A stretch of 64,000 nt of DNA, from the NCBI GenBank assembly GCA_963824085.1, contig CAWGNT010000009.1:186001-250000 (forward strand). The letters run 5' to 3'. Below, piece after piece: positions 26,297-35,520 of the stretch. Under the pieces are notes generated by a model. That model did no database searches and was not told where the DNA came from. It was given only the letters and a program-made list of their open reading frames with translations. Position numbers and translations under genes: made by a program. Origin of the DNA: JARRNE01 sp963824085 (GTDB lineage: Bacteria; Pseudomonadota; Gammaproteobacteria; Chromatiales; Chromatiaceae). Position 1 is the first letter of the stretch, and the number at the start of each line of letters is the position of its first letter.

Positions 26297-26405
26297 GGAT
26301 CGCTTTGAATTTCCAGGAAGTTGGTGCGCGGACGACAGCAGTTTAACCGATGCTCAACACGCGATCACGCACACCTCAAGCCGAGCCTCCCAGGGCATTG
26401 GGGAG

Positions 26406-26505
26406 GCGGTCCCCGCCAGCCACACCCCGGCACACGCTGCCACCACTACGGCTGCTCCCTTCCGGGCCTGACCGGGTTCGCGGTTTCGCGTTGCGAGGGG
26501 ACCGG
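26406..26505 (-). ncRNA. ffs: 4.5S signal recognition particle RNA
   Basis: Minus-strand reading contains the universally conserved SRP domain IV core GGTCAGGCCCGGAAGGGAGCAGCC, followed by GCGTGTGCCGGG, as in E. coli 4.5S RNA. The ends pair through GGTCCCC (minus strand, from 26503) and GGGGACC (ending 26408), which brackets an RNA of about 96-100 nt. Ends are estimated from this pairing. It lies upstream of dnaX, a common location in gammaproteobacteria. A CCTCCC/GGGAGG inverted repeat follows at 26387-26407 but without a T-run. Confidence 0.93.
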
Positions 26506-26657
26506 CGTGGACCACCATAACGAACAAGCCCCGCGCGGTCGGGGGCTCGCGGCTGGACGTTAGCAAAGCGTTCCTCTGAAAACAACCCGAGCCCTCACTC
26601 CAATGCCCCAGTCATATACACTTCGCAATTGATCCCGGCCGAACGACTTGGTCACCC

Positions 26658-27632
26658 ATGCCCCATCGGCGTCCGTATCCTGAGCTGTCAGCCGACGCCG
26701 CGGCGCGCCTGAAACAGCGCGTTGGTCGCCTGCACCTGTCCCAGCGTCAAGGTATCCAGCGGGACCACGTGACCCAGATCTTCGGGCGCGGCCGCAACTT
26801 TTTTCACATCGAGAATTGGTACTCCGTCCATGCCCTGATGCGCTCTGCCATGCGCGCCGTCGGCCTGTACGGCCGCGGCAAGCGCAACGCGGCGGCAATC
26901 CGCCTGTGCCGCTACGACATCGTCCTCCCCGGCCTTCCGCGGGCATTCCACGGCTTCCGTCTCCTGCACCTGAGCGATCTTCATCTCGACATGGACCTTG
27001 CTATCACACACGCCCTGTCACAACGGGTGCGGGAGGCGGAATACGATCTCTGTGTGATCACCGGCGACTTCCGCGCCTGCACCTACGGCGAGCATGATCA
27101 AGCCGTGGCTGCGATGGCGGCACTTCGCACGCATATCGGCAGCCCGGTCTACGCCGTACTGGGCAATCACGACTTCATCGAGATGGTCCCGGACTTGGAG
27201 ACCTTGGATGTGCGCGTCCTGCTCAACGAGTCGACAGTGATCGAGCGTAGCGGGGCAGCCATCTACCTGGCCGGCATCGACGATCCCCACTATTACCGGG
27301 CGGACAACCTGGAAAAGGCGGCCGATACGATCCCCGTCGACGGCGTCTCCATCCTCCTTGCCCATTCGCCGGAAATCTACCGTCACGCCGCACATGCGGG
27401 GTTCGACCTGATGCTCTGCGGACATACCCATGGGGGTCAGATTTGTCTGCCAGGCGGCATTCCGATTACCTATAACGCCACGTGCCCGCGCGCTTTAGGG
27501 CGAGGAGCCTGGCGCTGGGGGAACCTACAGGGCTATACCTCCTCCGGTGCCGGCTCTTGCGTCGTGGCCGCGCGTTTCAACTGCCCGCCGGAGATCGCGG
27601 TCCACCGGCTGCTTGCCGATCCGAGCGGGTAA
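26658..27632 (+). CDS. Metallophosphoesterase (YkuE-like calcineurin family)
   Basis: A 324-residue dinuclear-metal phosphoesterase. After an N-terminal basic segment (residues 1-90, including NFFHIENWYSVHALMRSAMRAVG, likely membrane-associating), the catalytic domain shows every ligand motif: D107-x-H109 in LSDLHLD, D137 in ITGDF, N170-H171 in LGNHDF, H236 in AHSPEIY, and H256-x-H258 in LCGHTHGGQICLPGG. YkuE-type enzymes and Lpx-like UDP-diacylglucosamine hydrolases share this arrangement, and the substrate is unknown. It stands alone, divergent from ffs/dnaX. Confidence 0.9.
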   Translation: MPHRRPYPELSADAAARLKQRVGRLHLSQRQGIQRDHVTQIFGRGRNFFHIENWYSVHALMRSAMRAVGLYGRGKRNAAAIRLCRYDIVLPGLPRAFHGFRLLHLSDLHLDMDLAITHALSQRVREAEYDLCVITGDFRACTYGEHDQAVAAMAALRTHIGSPVYAVLGNHDFIEMVPDLETLDVRVLLNESTVIERSGAAIYLAGIDDPHYYRADNLEKAADTIPVDGVSILLAHSPEIYRHAAHAGFDLMLCGHTHGGQICLPGGIPITYNATCPRALGRGAWRWGNLQGYTSSGAGSCVVAARFNCPPEIAVHRLLADPSG

Positions 27633-27667
27633 GCCCGAATCCGTCGGACGGCGCGTGTCGCGCCCGG

Positions 27668-28150
27668 TCAGTAGGGTCTCTTGCGGAGGTGATACCGGTA
27701 GAGCAGACGCGAGACAAGGACGTCGAACAGGGTAAAGGACAGGACCAGAACCGATATCTCACCCCACCCGAGACGGTAGTCCTCCGCGACGGCAAGCAGC
27801 GGCAGCAGACACTCCGGGATCTGGTCCAATCCAAGAGCCATTTCTCCGGGCTCCAGGCCGAGGCGCCGTTTCACGAAGCTCGAAAATGCGTCACCCGCCA
27901 TCGCCAGCAGCCCGATGAGGGCACCGAGCGGCATGGAATGCCCGAGCAAGGCGGAGAGACCGGCGGCGACGACGACAGCGACGACCACTCCCCGCACCGT
28001 GGCCGACGCCCCCAGGAGCCGATGCCCGTCCCTGAGGACCAGACCGCCGTCAATAGGCCAAGCCCAGCGTCGCCCCAACAGGTCGTCCACCACGATGGGC
28101 GCGCCGTTCGCGGCGATGATCACGAGCAACAGGACAACCTTCTCCAGCAT
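27668..28150 (-). CDS. CDP-archaeol synthase-family (CarS/DUF46) membrane protein
   Basis: About 160 residues from ATG 28148-28150, which follows GAGG. Several hydrophobic helices surround the family motifs IAANGAPIVVDDLLG (residues 12-26), WPIDGGLVLRDGHRLLGASATVRG (31-54), AGDAFSSFVKRRLGLEPG (85-102) and LDQIPE (108-113). In archaea CarS transfers CMP from CTP to digeranylgeranylglyceryl phosphate. The bacterial homologs belong to the CdsA superfamily and their substrate is not established. A normal cdsA is present at 6917-7744, so this is a second, divergent cytidylyltransferase-like gene. It lies downstream of the GGDEF/EAL gene after 186 bp without a gene. Confidence 0.82.
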   Translation of the reverse strand: MLEKVVLLLVIIAANGAPIVVDDLLGRRWAWPIDGGLVLRDGHRLLGASATVRGVVVAVVVAAGLSALLGHSMPLGALIGLLAMAGDAFSSFVKRRLGLEPGEMALGLDQIPECLLPLLAVAEDYRLGWGEISVLVLSFTLFDVLVSRLLYRYHLRKRPY

Positions 28151-28336
28151 GTCACCTCGCGGCCTGACGGCACTGCAGATCGCAATGGGCGATGCGAGAC
28201 CAAGGCCGTACCGTTGGGCGGCGGAACGGCCCGTTCCCCGCTCGAACCCCGAAAGACGGAAGATTGCCCACGCAGATTCGCGAAGCTGGCCAGGCAATCG
28301 TCAGCCGTACAGCGTTCACTCGGGTCCGCAGCGCAC

Positions 28337-30145
28337 CTACCCGCCCGCCGCAACCACGGACTTGGCACGCGCCAGTGTGGCGAAGGCGGCAGGAGTCAGG
28401 ACCGGATGCAAAAACCTGCCCTGTGCTTCGTCGTAATCGCGGCTGCGCAGGAAGGCAAGCTGCTCCGCAGTCTCGACGCCTTGGGCAAGCACCTTGAGCC
28501 CTAAGGCATGCCCCAACGACACTACCCCTTCCACCGTTCCGTCGTGCGCACCGCGCCATCCGATTCGGCTGACCAGCGAGCGGTCGACCTTGAGCCGGTC
28601 AACCGGGAGTCGTCTCAGATAGCTCAGGCTGCACGCTGCGACGCCGAAGTTATCGATGGACAACCTGAGCCCCAGATCGTGAAGGGCCTGGAGAATCGGC
28701 ACCGACTGCTCCGGCTCGGACAAGAGCGCAGACTCGTTAAGCTCCAGCTCGAGCCACCGGGGCGCTAACCCGGAGTCGCGCAGAGCAGCCATGACGAGCT
28801 CGACGAAGCGCTCGTCGCGGATCCGGTCCGAGGCATTGATCGATATGCGGACAGGCGGCAGGCCAGCGTCCTGCCATGCCTTGTTCTGCAGACACGCGGT
28901 ACGCGTTACCCACTCGTCGATGGCAAGGATTAGGCGGGAATCTTGCGCGACCGAGAGAAAATCCGCCGGCGCAAGCAATCCGCGCCGAGGATGGTGCCAG
29001 CGCAGCAGAGCCTCGGCACCGCCAATGCGTCGGCTCGCAAGCTCGACCTGCGGCTGAAAGTGGAGCTCGAACTCCTCGCGCTCGAGCGCCTGAACGAGCT
29101 CCCGCTCCAGCATCCGCCGAGCATCCAGGCGGTTGTTGATCTCGGCCGCGAAGAACTGGTATTTGTTCCGTCCCTGCCCCTTGGCAAGGTACATCGCGGC
29201 GTCAGCCCGGCGCATGAGGACGTCCACGTCCTCACCGTCTTTGGGAAAGAGGCTGATCCCGATACTGCAGGTGATCCGCAGTGAGTGCTTGCCCACGTGC
29301 AGCGGCTCGGCGAGCGTCCTCATGATTCGCTGCATCACCCTGGAGACGGCGTCTGCGTTCCTGTTGCCGGGGAGTATCATGACGAACTCGTCGCCCCCTT
29401 GGCGACCTACCGTGTCGCCTTCGCGCAGGGATGACCTCAGACGAGCCGCGACCGCTTGGAGCAACGCGTCGCCGACGCCGTGGCCGAGCTTGTCGTTGAT
29501 GGTCTTGAAATTGTCCAGATCGAGAAAGGCGACGGCTAGGATCGTCGAGCTGCGACGGGCGTGGGCCATTCCCAGCAATAATCGGTCGTCTATCAGCTTG
29601 CGGTTGGGAACCCCGGTGAGGACGTCATGGGTGGCCTGGTGCTCGAGGCGCGCATAGGCCTCGCGTACCGCACGCAATGGCAAGAGGTAGACCGCGAACG
29701 CCAAGGCGAAAGAGAACAGCATCACCCAAGCCGTTCGCACCAGCAGCGGCTGCAGAGAGCGACGAACCTCGACGCGCCCTACGGCATGTCCTGCGTCCCA
29801 AAGAGTGGCAGGTACCGTAAGAACTGGGGGCGTGAGGCGACCGGGACTGGTCTCGATGACGTTGCCGTTCAAATCAAGGACGCGCCGCGCTTCCGGCAAG
29901 TCGGTGGGCGTGAAGTCGCGGTGGATGAGGGCCTCGAAACGGTCGGACGCGAAATACCACAGTTTCGGATCACGGCTTACGACCTGCGTGGTAACCATTT
30001 GCGCGATCAGCTCCGCCTCGGCGACCATCTCACCGTTTTCGCGCAAATACGACAAGGAGAGATACCCCGCGGGGGGAGAAACGGCGATGACGGTCGCGAC
30101 GATTCCCGCGGCCCAAGTAATCGCCCGAGCAGAGGTACGAGGCAT
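28337..30145 (-). CDS. Membrane GGDEF-EAL protein with intact cyclase and altered phosphodiesterase motif
   Basis: A 602-residue inner-membrane c-di-GMP protein. Two transmembrane helices (about 9-31 and 138-156) flank a periplasmic sensor region. The GGDEF domain has an intact active site (GGDEF, 250-254) and an RxxD inhibitory site (241-244) exactly five residues before it. The EAL domain keeps E378 (EALLRW), E471, K519 and E558, but the usual DDFG metal motif reads DNFG (498-501), followed by VAACS instead of GYS. A diguanylate cyclase output is therefore favoured; phosphodiesterase activity is doubtful. The start follows the upstream binding-protein stop by only a few bases, so the two are probably co-expressed. 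Confidence 0.92.
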   Translation of the reverse strand: MPRTSARAITWAAGIVATVIAVSPPAGYLSLSYLRENGEMVAEAELIAQMVTTQVVSRDPKLWYFASDRFEALIHRDFTPTDLPEARRVLDLNGNVIETSPGRLTPPVLTVPATLWDAGHAVGRVEVRRSLQPLLVRTAWVMLFSFALAFAVYLLPLRAVREAYARLEHQATHDVLTGVPNRKLIDDRLLLGMAHARRSSTILAVAFLDLDNFKTINDKLGHGVGDALLQAVAARLRSSLREGDTVGRQGGDEFVMILPGNRNADAVSRVMQRIMRTLAEPLHVGKHSLRITCSIGISLFPKDGEDVDVLMRRADAAMYLAKGQGRNKYQFFAAEINNRLDARRMLERELVQALEREEFELHFQPQVELASRRIGGAEALLRWHHPRRGLLAPADFLSVAQDSRLILAIDEWVTRTACLQNKAWQDAGLPPVRISINASDRIRDERFVELVMAALRDSGLAPRWLELELNESALLSEPEQSVPILQALHDLGLRLSIDNFGVAACSLSYLRRLPVDRLKVDRSLVSRIGWRGAHDGTVEGVVSLGHALGLKVLAQGVETAEQLAFLRSRDYDEAQGRFLHPVLTPAAFATLARAKSVVAAGG

Positions 30146-30151
30146 AGCGCC

Positions 30152-30991
30152 TTAGGGGTGGATGGCCGCGAACGCGAGATGTCCGTGCTCGGTCAGGATA
30201 CCGCGCGCCGTCGGCGAGGTCAGAAATTTCCGGAAACGACGGACTTCGTCAGACGGATGGCTTCCCGTAACCAGGTACAAGACCTTGTGATAGGGATAGC
30301 GGCCAGAGGCAAGGGCCTTCACGCTCGGCACGATCCCATCAAGGGCCAGCACCTTGACTCTACGCCCCTCGCTGCGCACGAGGGCGAGGGTCGTTGCGCC
30401 AAAGGCGCCGGGCAGCCTCTCCAAGAGCTCGGCGGCCTCCTGGTCGGTTACGCCGATGGTCATTCCCGGCCGCGCAAGTGCCGCGTCCACAGCGGCCCCG
30501 ATTTCCGGCGACAGCCCCCTCAGCGCGTCGTTATCCGAGTCCGCGGGCGGGCGAAGGACGAGTCGAATCCGTCGGCCGTCGGGCCATTGCGTCGTCGCCC
30601 CCTGATAGAGGTCAACGACCTGTGACGTGGTCAAAGCGTCGAGCGGACATTCGGGGCCGGCCGCAAACACAAACGGCGTCCATGCATACGCTATCGCCGC
30701 CAACCCCTTGCTGGCCTCCTCCGCCCGCAGCGGCCGAGCGCTCAAGGCCATGTCCAGCTCCCCTGCCGCCAGTGCCTTGATTCCCCCTGAGCTGCCGAGG
30801 CTGGGGAGCACCAGGATGTCTGTACCCGGGTTCTGCCGCTTGTAGGCTTCGGCTACCAACCGGATACCCGGGAGTGCACTGCCGGTTCCTCCGATGCGTA
30901 TCACGACCTGCGCCGCTTCGCAGAGCGGCCCCGATAGGAGCCCGAGAGAAGCAGCGACGACGGCCGTACGTACGACCCGCCCAGAGAGCAT
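30152..30991 (-). CDS. PstS-like periplasmic substrate-binding protein
   Basis: About 279 residues from ATG 30989-30991, with AGGA 7 nt upstream. The signal peptide is MLSGRVVRTAVVAASLGLLSGPLCEAAQ, followed by the mature phosphate-binding-like fold: IRIGGTGSALPGIRLVAEAYKRQNP, SLGSSGGIKALAAGELDMALSAR and ATTQWPDGRRIRLVLR. No ABC permease or ATPase genes are adjacent. Instead it is followed directly by the GGDEF-EAL gene. By inference it presents a periplasmic ligand (phosphate or another oxyanion) to that sensor. Confidence 0.85.
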   Translation of the reverse strand: MLSGRVVRTAVVAASLGLLSGPLCEAAQVVIRIGGTGSALPGIRLVAEAYKRQNPGTDILVLPSLGSSGGIKALAAGELDMALSARPLRAEEASKGLAAIAYAWTPFVFAAGPECPLDALTTSQVVDLYQGATTQWPDGRRIRLVLRPPADSDNDALRGLSPEIGAAVDAALARPGMTIGVTDQEAAELLERLPGAFGATTLALVRSEGRRVKVLALDGIVPSVKALASGRYPYHKVLYLVTGSHPSDEVRRFRKFLTSPTARGILTEHGHLAFAAIHP

Positions 30992-31193
30992 CTGGGGATC
31001 CTCCTTGCGGCACATTCGAAAAGTCTAATGTATTGCGATCCCGGCCTCTCGTCACGGGTGGCTCGAAAACGAGGACTTCGTTGCAATTATTGCCTGTGGT
31101 CCGGGCAGACCGTTCGAGGACGCGTCGCACCGACACCAAAGGCGTGACGGCGACGAGCATGAAGGTCCGACGTCCAGCCACCGTATCACCGCT

Positions 31194-32321
31194 TCATCCG
31201 TGACGCGGTGGAATCATCGGCGAGCGGTCCAATGCCACGTCCCCGGATGTCGGGTCCCGTTCGTGGAGCCACGCGAGGAATAGCTTGTACCCGAGCACGA
31301 GCACGACTGAGCCGACGAAGAGCCCGATGATCCCCGAGCTGATGAAGCCACCGATCGCCCCGATGAAGATCACAGCCATCGGAACCGCGACGCCGCGGCC
31401 GAGGACGATGGGCTTGAGGATATTGTCCAGGGTACCAACGAAGAGACTCCACACCAGGAAGAGTACCGCCGTGACGGTATCGGCCGTCCAAAAGACGTAG
31501 ATGAGTACAGGGATCACCACCGGGAAGATTCCGATCTGGATTACGCTGAGGAGGAGTGCGACGACTGCCCAGAGTCCGGCAGCGGGTACGCCGACGACGA
31601 GAAAGCCCAGTCCCGCGAGCAGAGACTGAATGAGAGCGACTCCCAAGATGCCTCGGGTCACGCTGCGCACCGTGGCCTCCGCCAATACGGCAAAATCCGC
31701 GCCCCGCTCTCCAGCAAGGCGCTCAGCGATCGCGTAGCCAGTCCGCTGGGCTGCCTCACCATGGACCAGCAGCACACCAGCGATAACGATGGCGAACATG
31801 AACTTCACAAGACCAAGGCCGGCACCGGCTGCGGCGGAAAGCAACCAGGTCCCGACGTCTTTTAGCTGCGGCGCGACAGTCTTGAGCGCCGCGGCCAGGT
31901 TCTGGGATGCTTCGCCCCATAGTCCCGCGACCCAGGTGCCGATCAACGGCCAATCCCCGACGCTTTGCGGCGGCGGCGGGATGCGAATCCTTCCCTCCCC
32001 CATGCCCGCCACCAGCCCGTGCACGCCATCCACCAGCGTTCCGCTCAAGAGCGCCGCCGGCACAATCAGCAGCACCAGTGCAACCACCGTAAAGGCGACA
32101 CCCGCGGCAACGCGGCGGCCACCGAACGCACCCAACAGCCTTACGTAACTCGGGGAAGCGGCAACCGCAATGATAACGCCCCAAACAATGGGAACGATAA
32201 ACGGCCGGACGATCTGGAAGCACCAGCCCACGAGGAGGAGGATAAGCCCGATACGAATCGTTGCTTCCACGACACGGGACATGAGCTGGCTGTCGCGCAG
32301 GGACTCGGGAGAATCAGTCAT
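31194..32321 (-). CDS. AI-2E family transporter
   Basis: Polytopic inner-membrane protein, about 375 residues from MTDSPESLRD. The family layout is clear: an N-terminal pair of helices (IGLILLLVGWCFQIVRPFIVPIVWGVIIA), a soluble cytoplasmic or periplasmic helical segment (about residues 105-200), and C-terminal helices ending in the signature FVGTLDNILKPIVLGRGVAVPMAVIFIGAIGG. Members include the proposed AI-2 exporter TqsA and Na+/H+ antiporters, so the substrate cannot be assigned. A longer frame 24 codons upstream is open. It is transcribed alone, about 200 bp from the SBP gene. Confidence 0.88.
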   Translation of the reverse strand: MTDSPESLRDSQLMSRVVEATIRIGLILLLVGWCFQIVRPFIVPIVWGVIIAVAASPSYVRLLGAFGGRRVAAGVAFTVVALVLLIVPAALLSGTLVDGVHGLVAGMGEGRIRIPPPPQSVGDWPLIGTWVAGLWGEASQNLAAALKTVAPQLKDVGTWLLSAAAGAGLGLVKFMFAIVIAGVLLVHGEAAQRTGYAIAERLAGERGADFAVLAEATVRSVTRGILGVALIQSLLAGLGFLVVGVPAAGLWAVVALLLSVIQIGIFPVVIPVLIYVFWTADTVTAVLFLVWSLFVGTLDNILKPIVLGRGVAVPMAVIFIGAIGGFISSGIIGLFVGSVVLVLGYKLFLAWLHERDPTSGDVALDRSPMIPPRHG

Positions 32322-32458
32322 GGTTGCGACCACGGTAGTTGAGTGAATCCGCCTCGATGGTATCAGGGCCTCCCTACCGAATGCGCGGAGCAAGCGTCAC
32401 TGAGCTATTCTTGTGTGAAGATGTGACCTTGGGGAACTCGCGATCGAGGTGGCTCGAA

Positions 32459-32929
32459 ATGACAACCGCGGCGAAGCTGAAGACCTACCTGGACGATCAT
32501 TCCATCGACTACGAGCTGGTTCCACATCCCCACACCGAATACAGCATGGCCACGGCCGCGGCCGCCCATGTGCCCGGCGACCGCCTCGCGAAAGCGGTCA
32601 TCGTGAGCCGGGCCGGAGAGTATCTGATGGTGGTGGTGCCGTCGGATTATCACGTCCATCTGGGCCTGCTGCGTCGTCATCTGGGCCAAGAGGTCGGCCT
32701 GGTGACGGAGGAAGAGGTGGTGCGGCTCTTCAGCGACTGCGAGGCGGGCGCCATCCCCCCGATCGGAGCGCCATACGGGCTGCCGACCATGCTCGATACC
32801 GCCCTCCTGGATGAGCCTGAGATCTTCTTTGAATCCGGGGATCATTCGGCGCTCGTCCGGGTGAGCGGCGACCAGTTTCGCGAGATCCTCCGAGACGCCG
32901 AGCGGGTCGAAGTCGGCCAGCACATTTGA
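32459..32929 (+). CDS. YbaK/aminoacyl-tRNA deacylase-domain protein
   Basis: 156 residues from ATG 32459, preceded by GAGGTGG. The domain matches YbaK/ProX trans-editing proteins: TYLDDHSIDYELVPHPHTEYSM, GDRLAKAVIVSRAGEYLMVVVPSDYHV (the conserved Lys), and GAIPPIGAPYGLPTMLD (the GxxPP loop of the family). Relatives hydrolyse Cys- or Ala-tRNAPro, or have unknown substrates. It stands alone and converges with maeB. Confidence 0.88.
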   Translation: MTTAAKLKTYLDDHSIDYELVPHPHTEYSMATAAAAHVPGDRLAKAVIVSRAGEYLMVVVPSDYHVHLGLLRRHLGQEVGLVTEEEVVRLFSDCEAGAIPPIGAPYGLPTMLDTALLDEPEIFFESGDHSALVRVSGDQFREILRDAERVEVGQHI

Positions 32930-33015
32930 CGCAGATATACCGTTCCGATTTGGGTTTTTCTTTCTTGGGACGGGGGGGAACCGGCTCACTCGGCACCGAT
33001 CGTCCGCGACGGTGC

Positions 33016-35274
33016 TCAGGTCCGCACCGACGCGAGTGCCGTCATGTTAAGCAGCCCGCGCACGGTGATTCCGGGCGTGACGACGTGCGCTGATCTCGCG
33101 GCGCCCAACAGCATGGGACCGATCACGGTTCCGTCGCCCAACACCTTGAGAAGATTGAAGGCGATATTTGCGGCATCCTGATTGGGCATGATCAGCAGAT
33201 TGGCGCGGCCATCGAGAAGCGAATCGGGAAATCGCTCCTGACGGGTGGCTTCCGACAGGGCCAGGTCTGCACGCATCTCCCCTTCCACCTCCAACTCGGG
33301 CTGTTGGTGCCTGATGAGGCGCAGGGCCTGATGCATCTTGTGAGCGGAAGGGCTGTGGTCGCTCCCGAAGTTGGAGTGCGACAGCAGGGCTACCTTCGGC
33401 TCGATGCCGAAACAGCGCACCTCTCTCACGCAGAGCGCGGTGATCTCAGCCAGCGCCTGTGCGTCCGGATCCTGCTGAACGTGCGCATCGGCTATGAAGA
33501 GGATCCCGCTGTGCAGCACCACCCCCGTCATGGAAGTGAGGCGCGTCACGCCAGGTGCTGTACCGACGAGGAGCTGGACCCGCTCCAGGTGGCGACGGTA
33601 ACGGCCGACGATCCCGCAAATCATGGCGTCCGCCTCGCCCGTGCGCAGCAATGTCGCGGCAAGCGAGGTGGTATTGTTCCGCACCGCTTGCCTAGCCTCA
33701 GCCGGAGTATAGCCGCGGCGCTTCACACGTCCGTAGAAGGCGGCGCAGTGCTGCTCGTAACGCGGGTTATGCTGTGGGTCCAGGAGATCGAAGTCCCGTC
33801 CGGGGTACATGCCCAGACCTAGATCCGCGAGCCGCTCCTCCACCACCCGTCTACGTCCGATGAGGATCGGACGCGCGATGCCCTGCTCCACCGCTTGTTG
33901 CGCCGCCTCCAGAACTTGGTCATCTTCCCCTTCGGCATAGGCGACGCGCTTGACTGACTCGCGCGCCTGGTCGAACACCGGCTTCATGATCATGCCGCTG
34001 CGGAACACTTGATTCTGCAGCCGTTGGCGGTACTCCTCCAAGCTCTCAATGGGTCGGCTGGCAACACCGGACGCCATGGCCGCCTCCGCCACGGCAGGTG
34101 CGATCTGCTCGATCAGTCGCGGATCAAACGGGCGCGGGATCAGGTAGTTGGGCCCGAAGCGAAGATTCTGCCCGCCGTAGGCGGCGGCTACGATCTCCGA
34201 TGGCCGTGCTCGCGCCAGATCCGCGATGGCCTTGACGCATGCGATCTTCATCGGCGCATTGATCTCGGTGGCCCCGCAGTCCAGGGCACCCCGGAAGAGG
34301 AACGGGAAGCACAGGACGTTGTTGACCTGATTGGGATAGTCCGAGCGACCCGTCGCAATGATGGCGTCCGGGCGCACCGCTCGCGCGGCTTCCGGATCAA
34401 TCTCCGGGACCGGGTTGGCCAGTGCCAAGATCAAGGGCCGCTCCGCCATCGAGGCCAACCATTGAGGTTTCAGCACCCCGCCCGCGGACAGGCCGAGAAA
34501 GATGTCCGCACCCTCCAGGGCCTGCTCCAGTGTGCGATGCGGTGTATCGGCAGCAAAACGGGCCTTGTATGGATCCATCTCCTCGATACGCCCCCGATAT
34601 ACGACGCCCGCGACGTCTGTCACGGTGACGTGCTCCTGGCGCAAACCGATCTCTACGAGGAGGTCCACGCAGGCAAGGGCAGCGGCACCAGCACCCGCGG
34701 TGACCAATCTGACGTCCCGGATATCCTTCCCCACCACGCGCAGTCCATTGAGCACCGCCGCACATACCACGATCGCCGTACCGTGCTGGTCGTCGTGAAA
34801 CACGGGGATGCGCATCCGCCGTCGCAAACCCGCCTCGACGATGAAGCAATCCGGCGCCTTGATGTCCTCCAGGTTGATGCCTCCGAAGGTCGGCTCCAGC
34901 CGGGCGATAGTCTCGATAAGCTGTTCCGGGTCGCGCTCGGCGATCTCGATATCGAAGACATCGATGTCGGCAAACTGCTTGAAGAGCACGGCCTTGCCTT
35001 CCATGACGGGCTTGGAGGCCAGTGCGCCGATAGCACCCAGACCGAGCACCGCCGTGCCGTTGGTAACAACCGCCACGAGGTTTCCGCGAGCGGTGTAATG
35101 CGCCGCAGCGAGCGCGTCCTTTTCGATCTCGCGGCATGCTGCTGCGACACCTGGGGAGTACGCCAAGGCCAAGTCGCGCTGATTGGCGAGCGGCTTGGTG
35201 GGCCGGACCTCGAGCTTGCCCGGCCTGGGCTCACGGTGATACTCCAGCGCCGCGTTATAGAGCTCGTCTGGCAT
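33016..35274 (-). CDS. maeB: NADP-dependent malic enzyme with phosphotransacetylase-like domain
   Basis: 752-residue MaeB-type enzyme that decarboxylates malate to pyruvate and yields NADPH. The malic domain holds LANQRDLALAYSPGVAAACREI, NLVAVVTNGTAVLGLGAIGALASKPVMEGKAVLFKQFADIDVFDI and VFHDDQHGTAIVVCAAVLNGL with the metal-binding Asp residues. The NAD(P)-binding motif is LVTAGAGAAALACVDLL. The C-terminal 320 residues (from about 430) are the phosphotransacetylase-like regulatory domain (SHSNFGSDHSPSAHKMHQALRLI). In studied members that domain confers acetyl-CoA control but lacks PTA activity. Confidence 0.95.
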   Translation of the reverse strand: MPDELYNAALEYHREPRPGKLEVRPTKPLANQRDLALAYSPGVAAACREIEKDALAAAHYTARGNLVAVVTNGTAVLGLGAIGALASKPVMEGKAVLFKQFADIDVFDIEIAERDPEQLIETIARLEPTFGGINLEDIKAPDCFIVEAGLRRRMRIPVFHDDQHGTAIVVCAAVLNGLRVVGKDIRDVRLVTAGAGAAALACVDLLVEIGLRQEHVTVTDVAGVVYRGRIEEMDPYKARFAADTPHRTLEQALEGADIFLGLSAGGVLKPQWLASMAERPLILALANPVPEIDPEAARAVRPDAIIATGRSDYPNQVNNVLCFPFLFRGALDCGATEINAPMKIACVKAIADLARARPSEIVAAAYGGQNLRFGPNYLIPRPFDPRLIEQIAPAVAEAAMASGVASRPIESLEEYRQRLQNQVFRSGMIMKPVFDQARESVKRVAYAEGEDDQVLEAAQQAVEQGIARPILIGRRRVVEERLADLGLGMYPGRDFDLLDPQHNPRYEQHCAAFYGRVKRRGYTPAEARQAVRNNTTSLAATLLRTGEADAMICGIVGRYRRHLERVQLLVGTAPGVTRLTSMTGVVLHSGILFIADAHVQQDPDAQALAEITALCVREVRCFGIEPKVALLSHSNFGSDHSPSAHKMHQALRLIRHQQPELEVEGEMRADLALSEATRQERFPDSLLDGRANLLIMPNQDAANIAFNLLKVLGDGTVIGPMLLGAARSAHVVTPGITVRGLLNMTALASVRT

Positions 35275-35346
35275 GGCGCTTTGGCTCCGGCTTGGTGCGG
35301 CGCGAGCGTGAGGCGCCCTGACCGCTAAGCGATCCTATATACAGCC

Positions 35347-35520
35347 TTGAGCTCTCCACTTAACCAGACCTCCTCCACAGGGGGTTGGCATCAGGGCGAT
35401 TAAGGAGCACCCGCGTGGGCCAAACAGCCCGAAGTTGCTGTTTTGCCCACCCAAGGCTAGCGCATGCCGACAAGCCAGCCCTCGACATCGCGGCCTACTC
35501 CGGTTAAGTGGAGAGCCCAA
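35347..35520. mobile_element. MITE-like element: 174 bp, 19-bp terminal inverted repeats, 8-bp target duplication
   Basis: Left end TTGAGCTCTCCACTTAACC (35347-35365) and right end, read inverted, TTGGGCTCTCCACTTAACC (35502-35520) match at 18 of 19 positions. The element is flanked immediately by identical 8-bp direct repeats ATACAGCC at 35339-35346 and 35521-35528, the signature of a transposition event. The interior has no ORF but contains a hairpin with 14-bp arms, one mismatch (35415-35428 with 35437-35450). Non-autonomous, so its transposase must come from elsewhere. 8-bp duplications occur in several IS families (for example IS66, IS1595, IS256). It lies between maeB and the cyclase gene in a 525-bp spacer that otherwise holds no gene. 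Confidence 0.8.

Noticed and set aside
32930..33015. T-rich stretch between ybaK-like and maeB as a bidirectional terminator
   Set aside because: The possible stem (CCGTTCC/GGGACGG) spans a 20-base loop with a mismatch; too weak to call.
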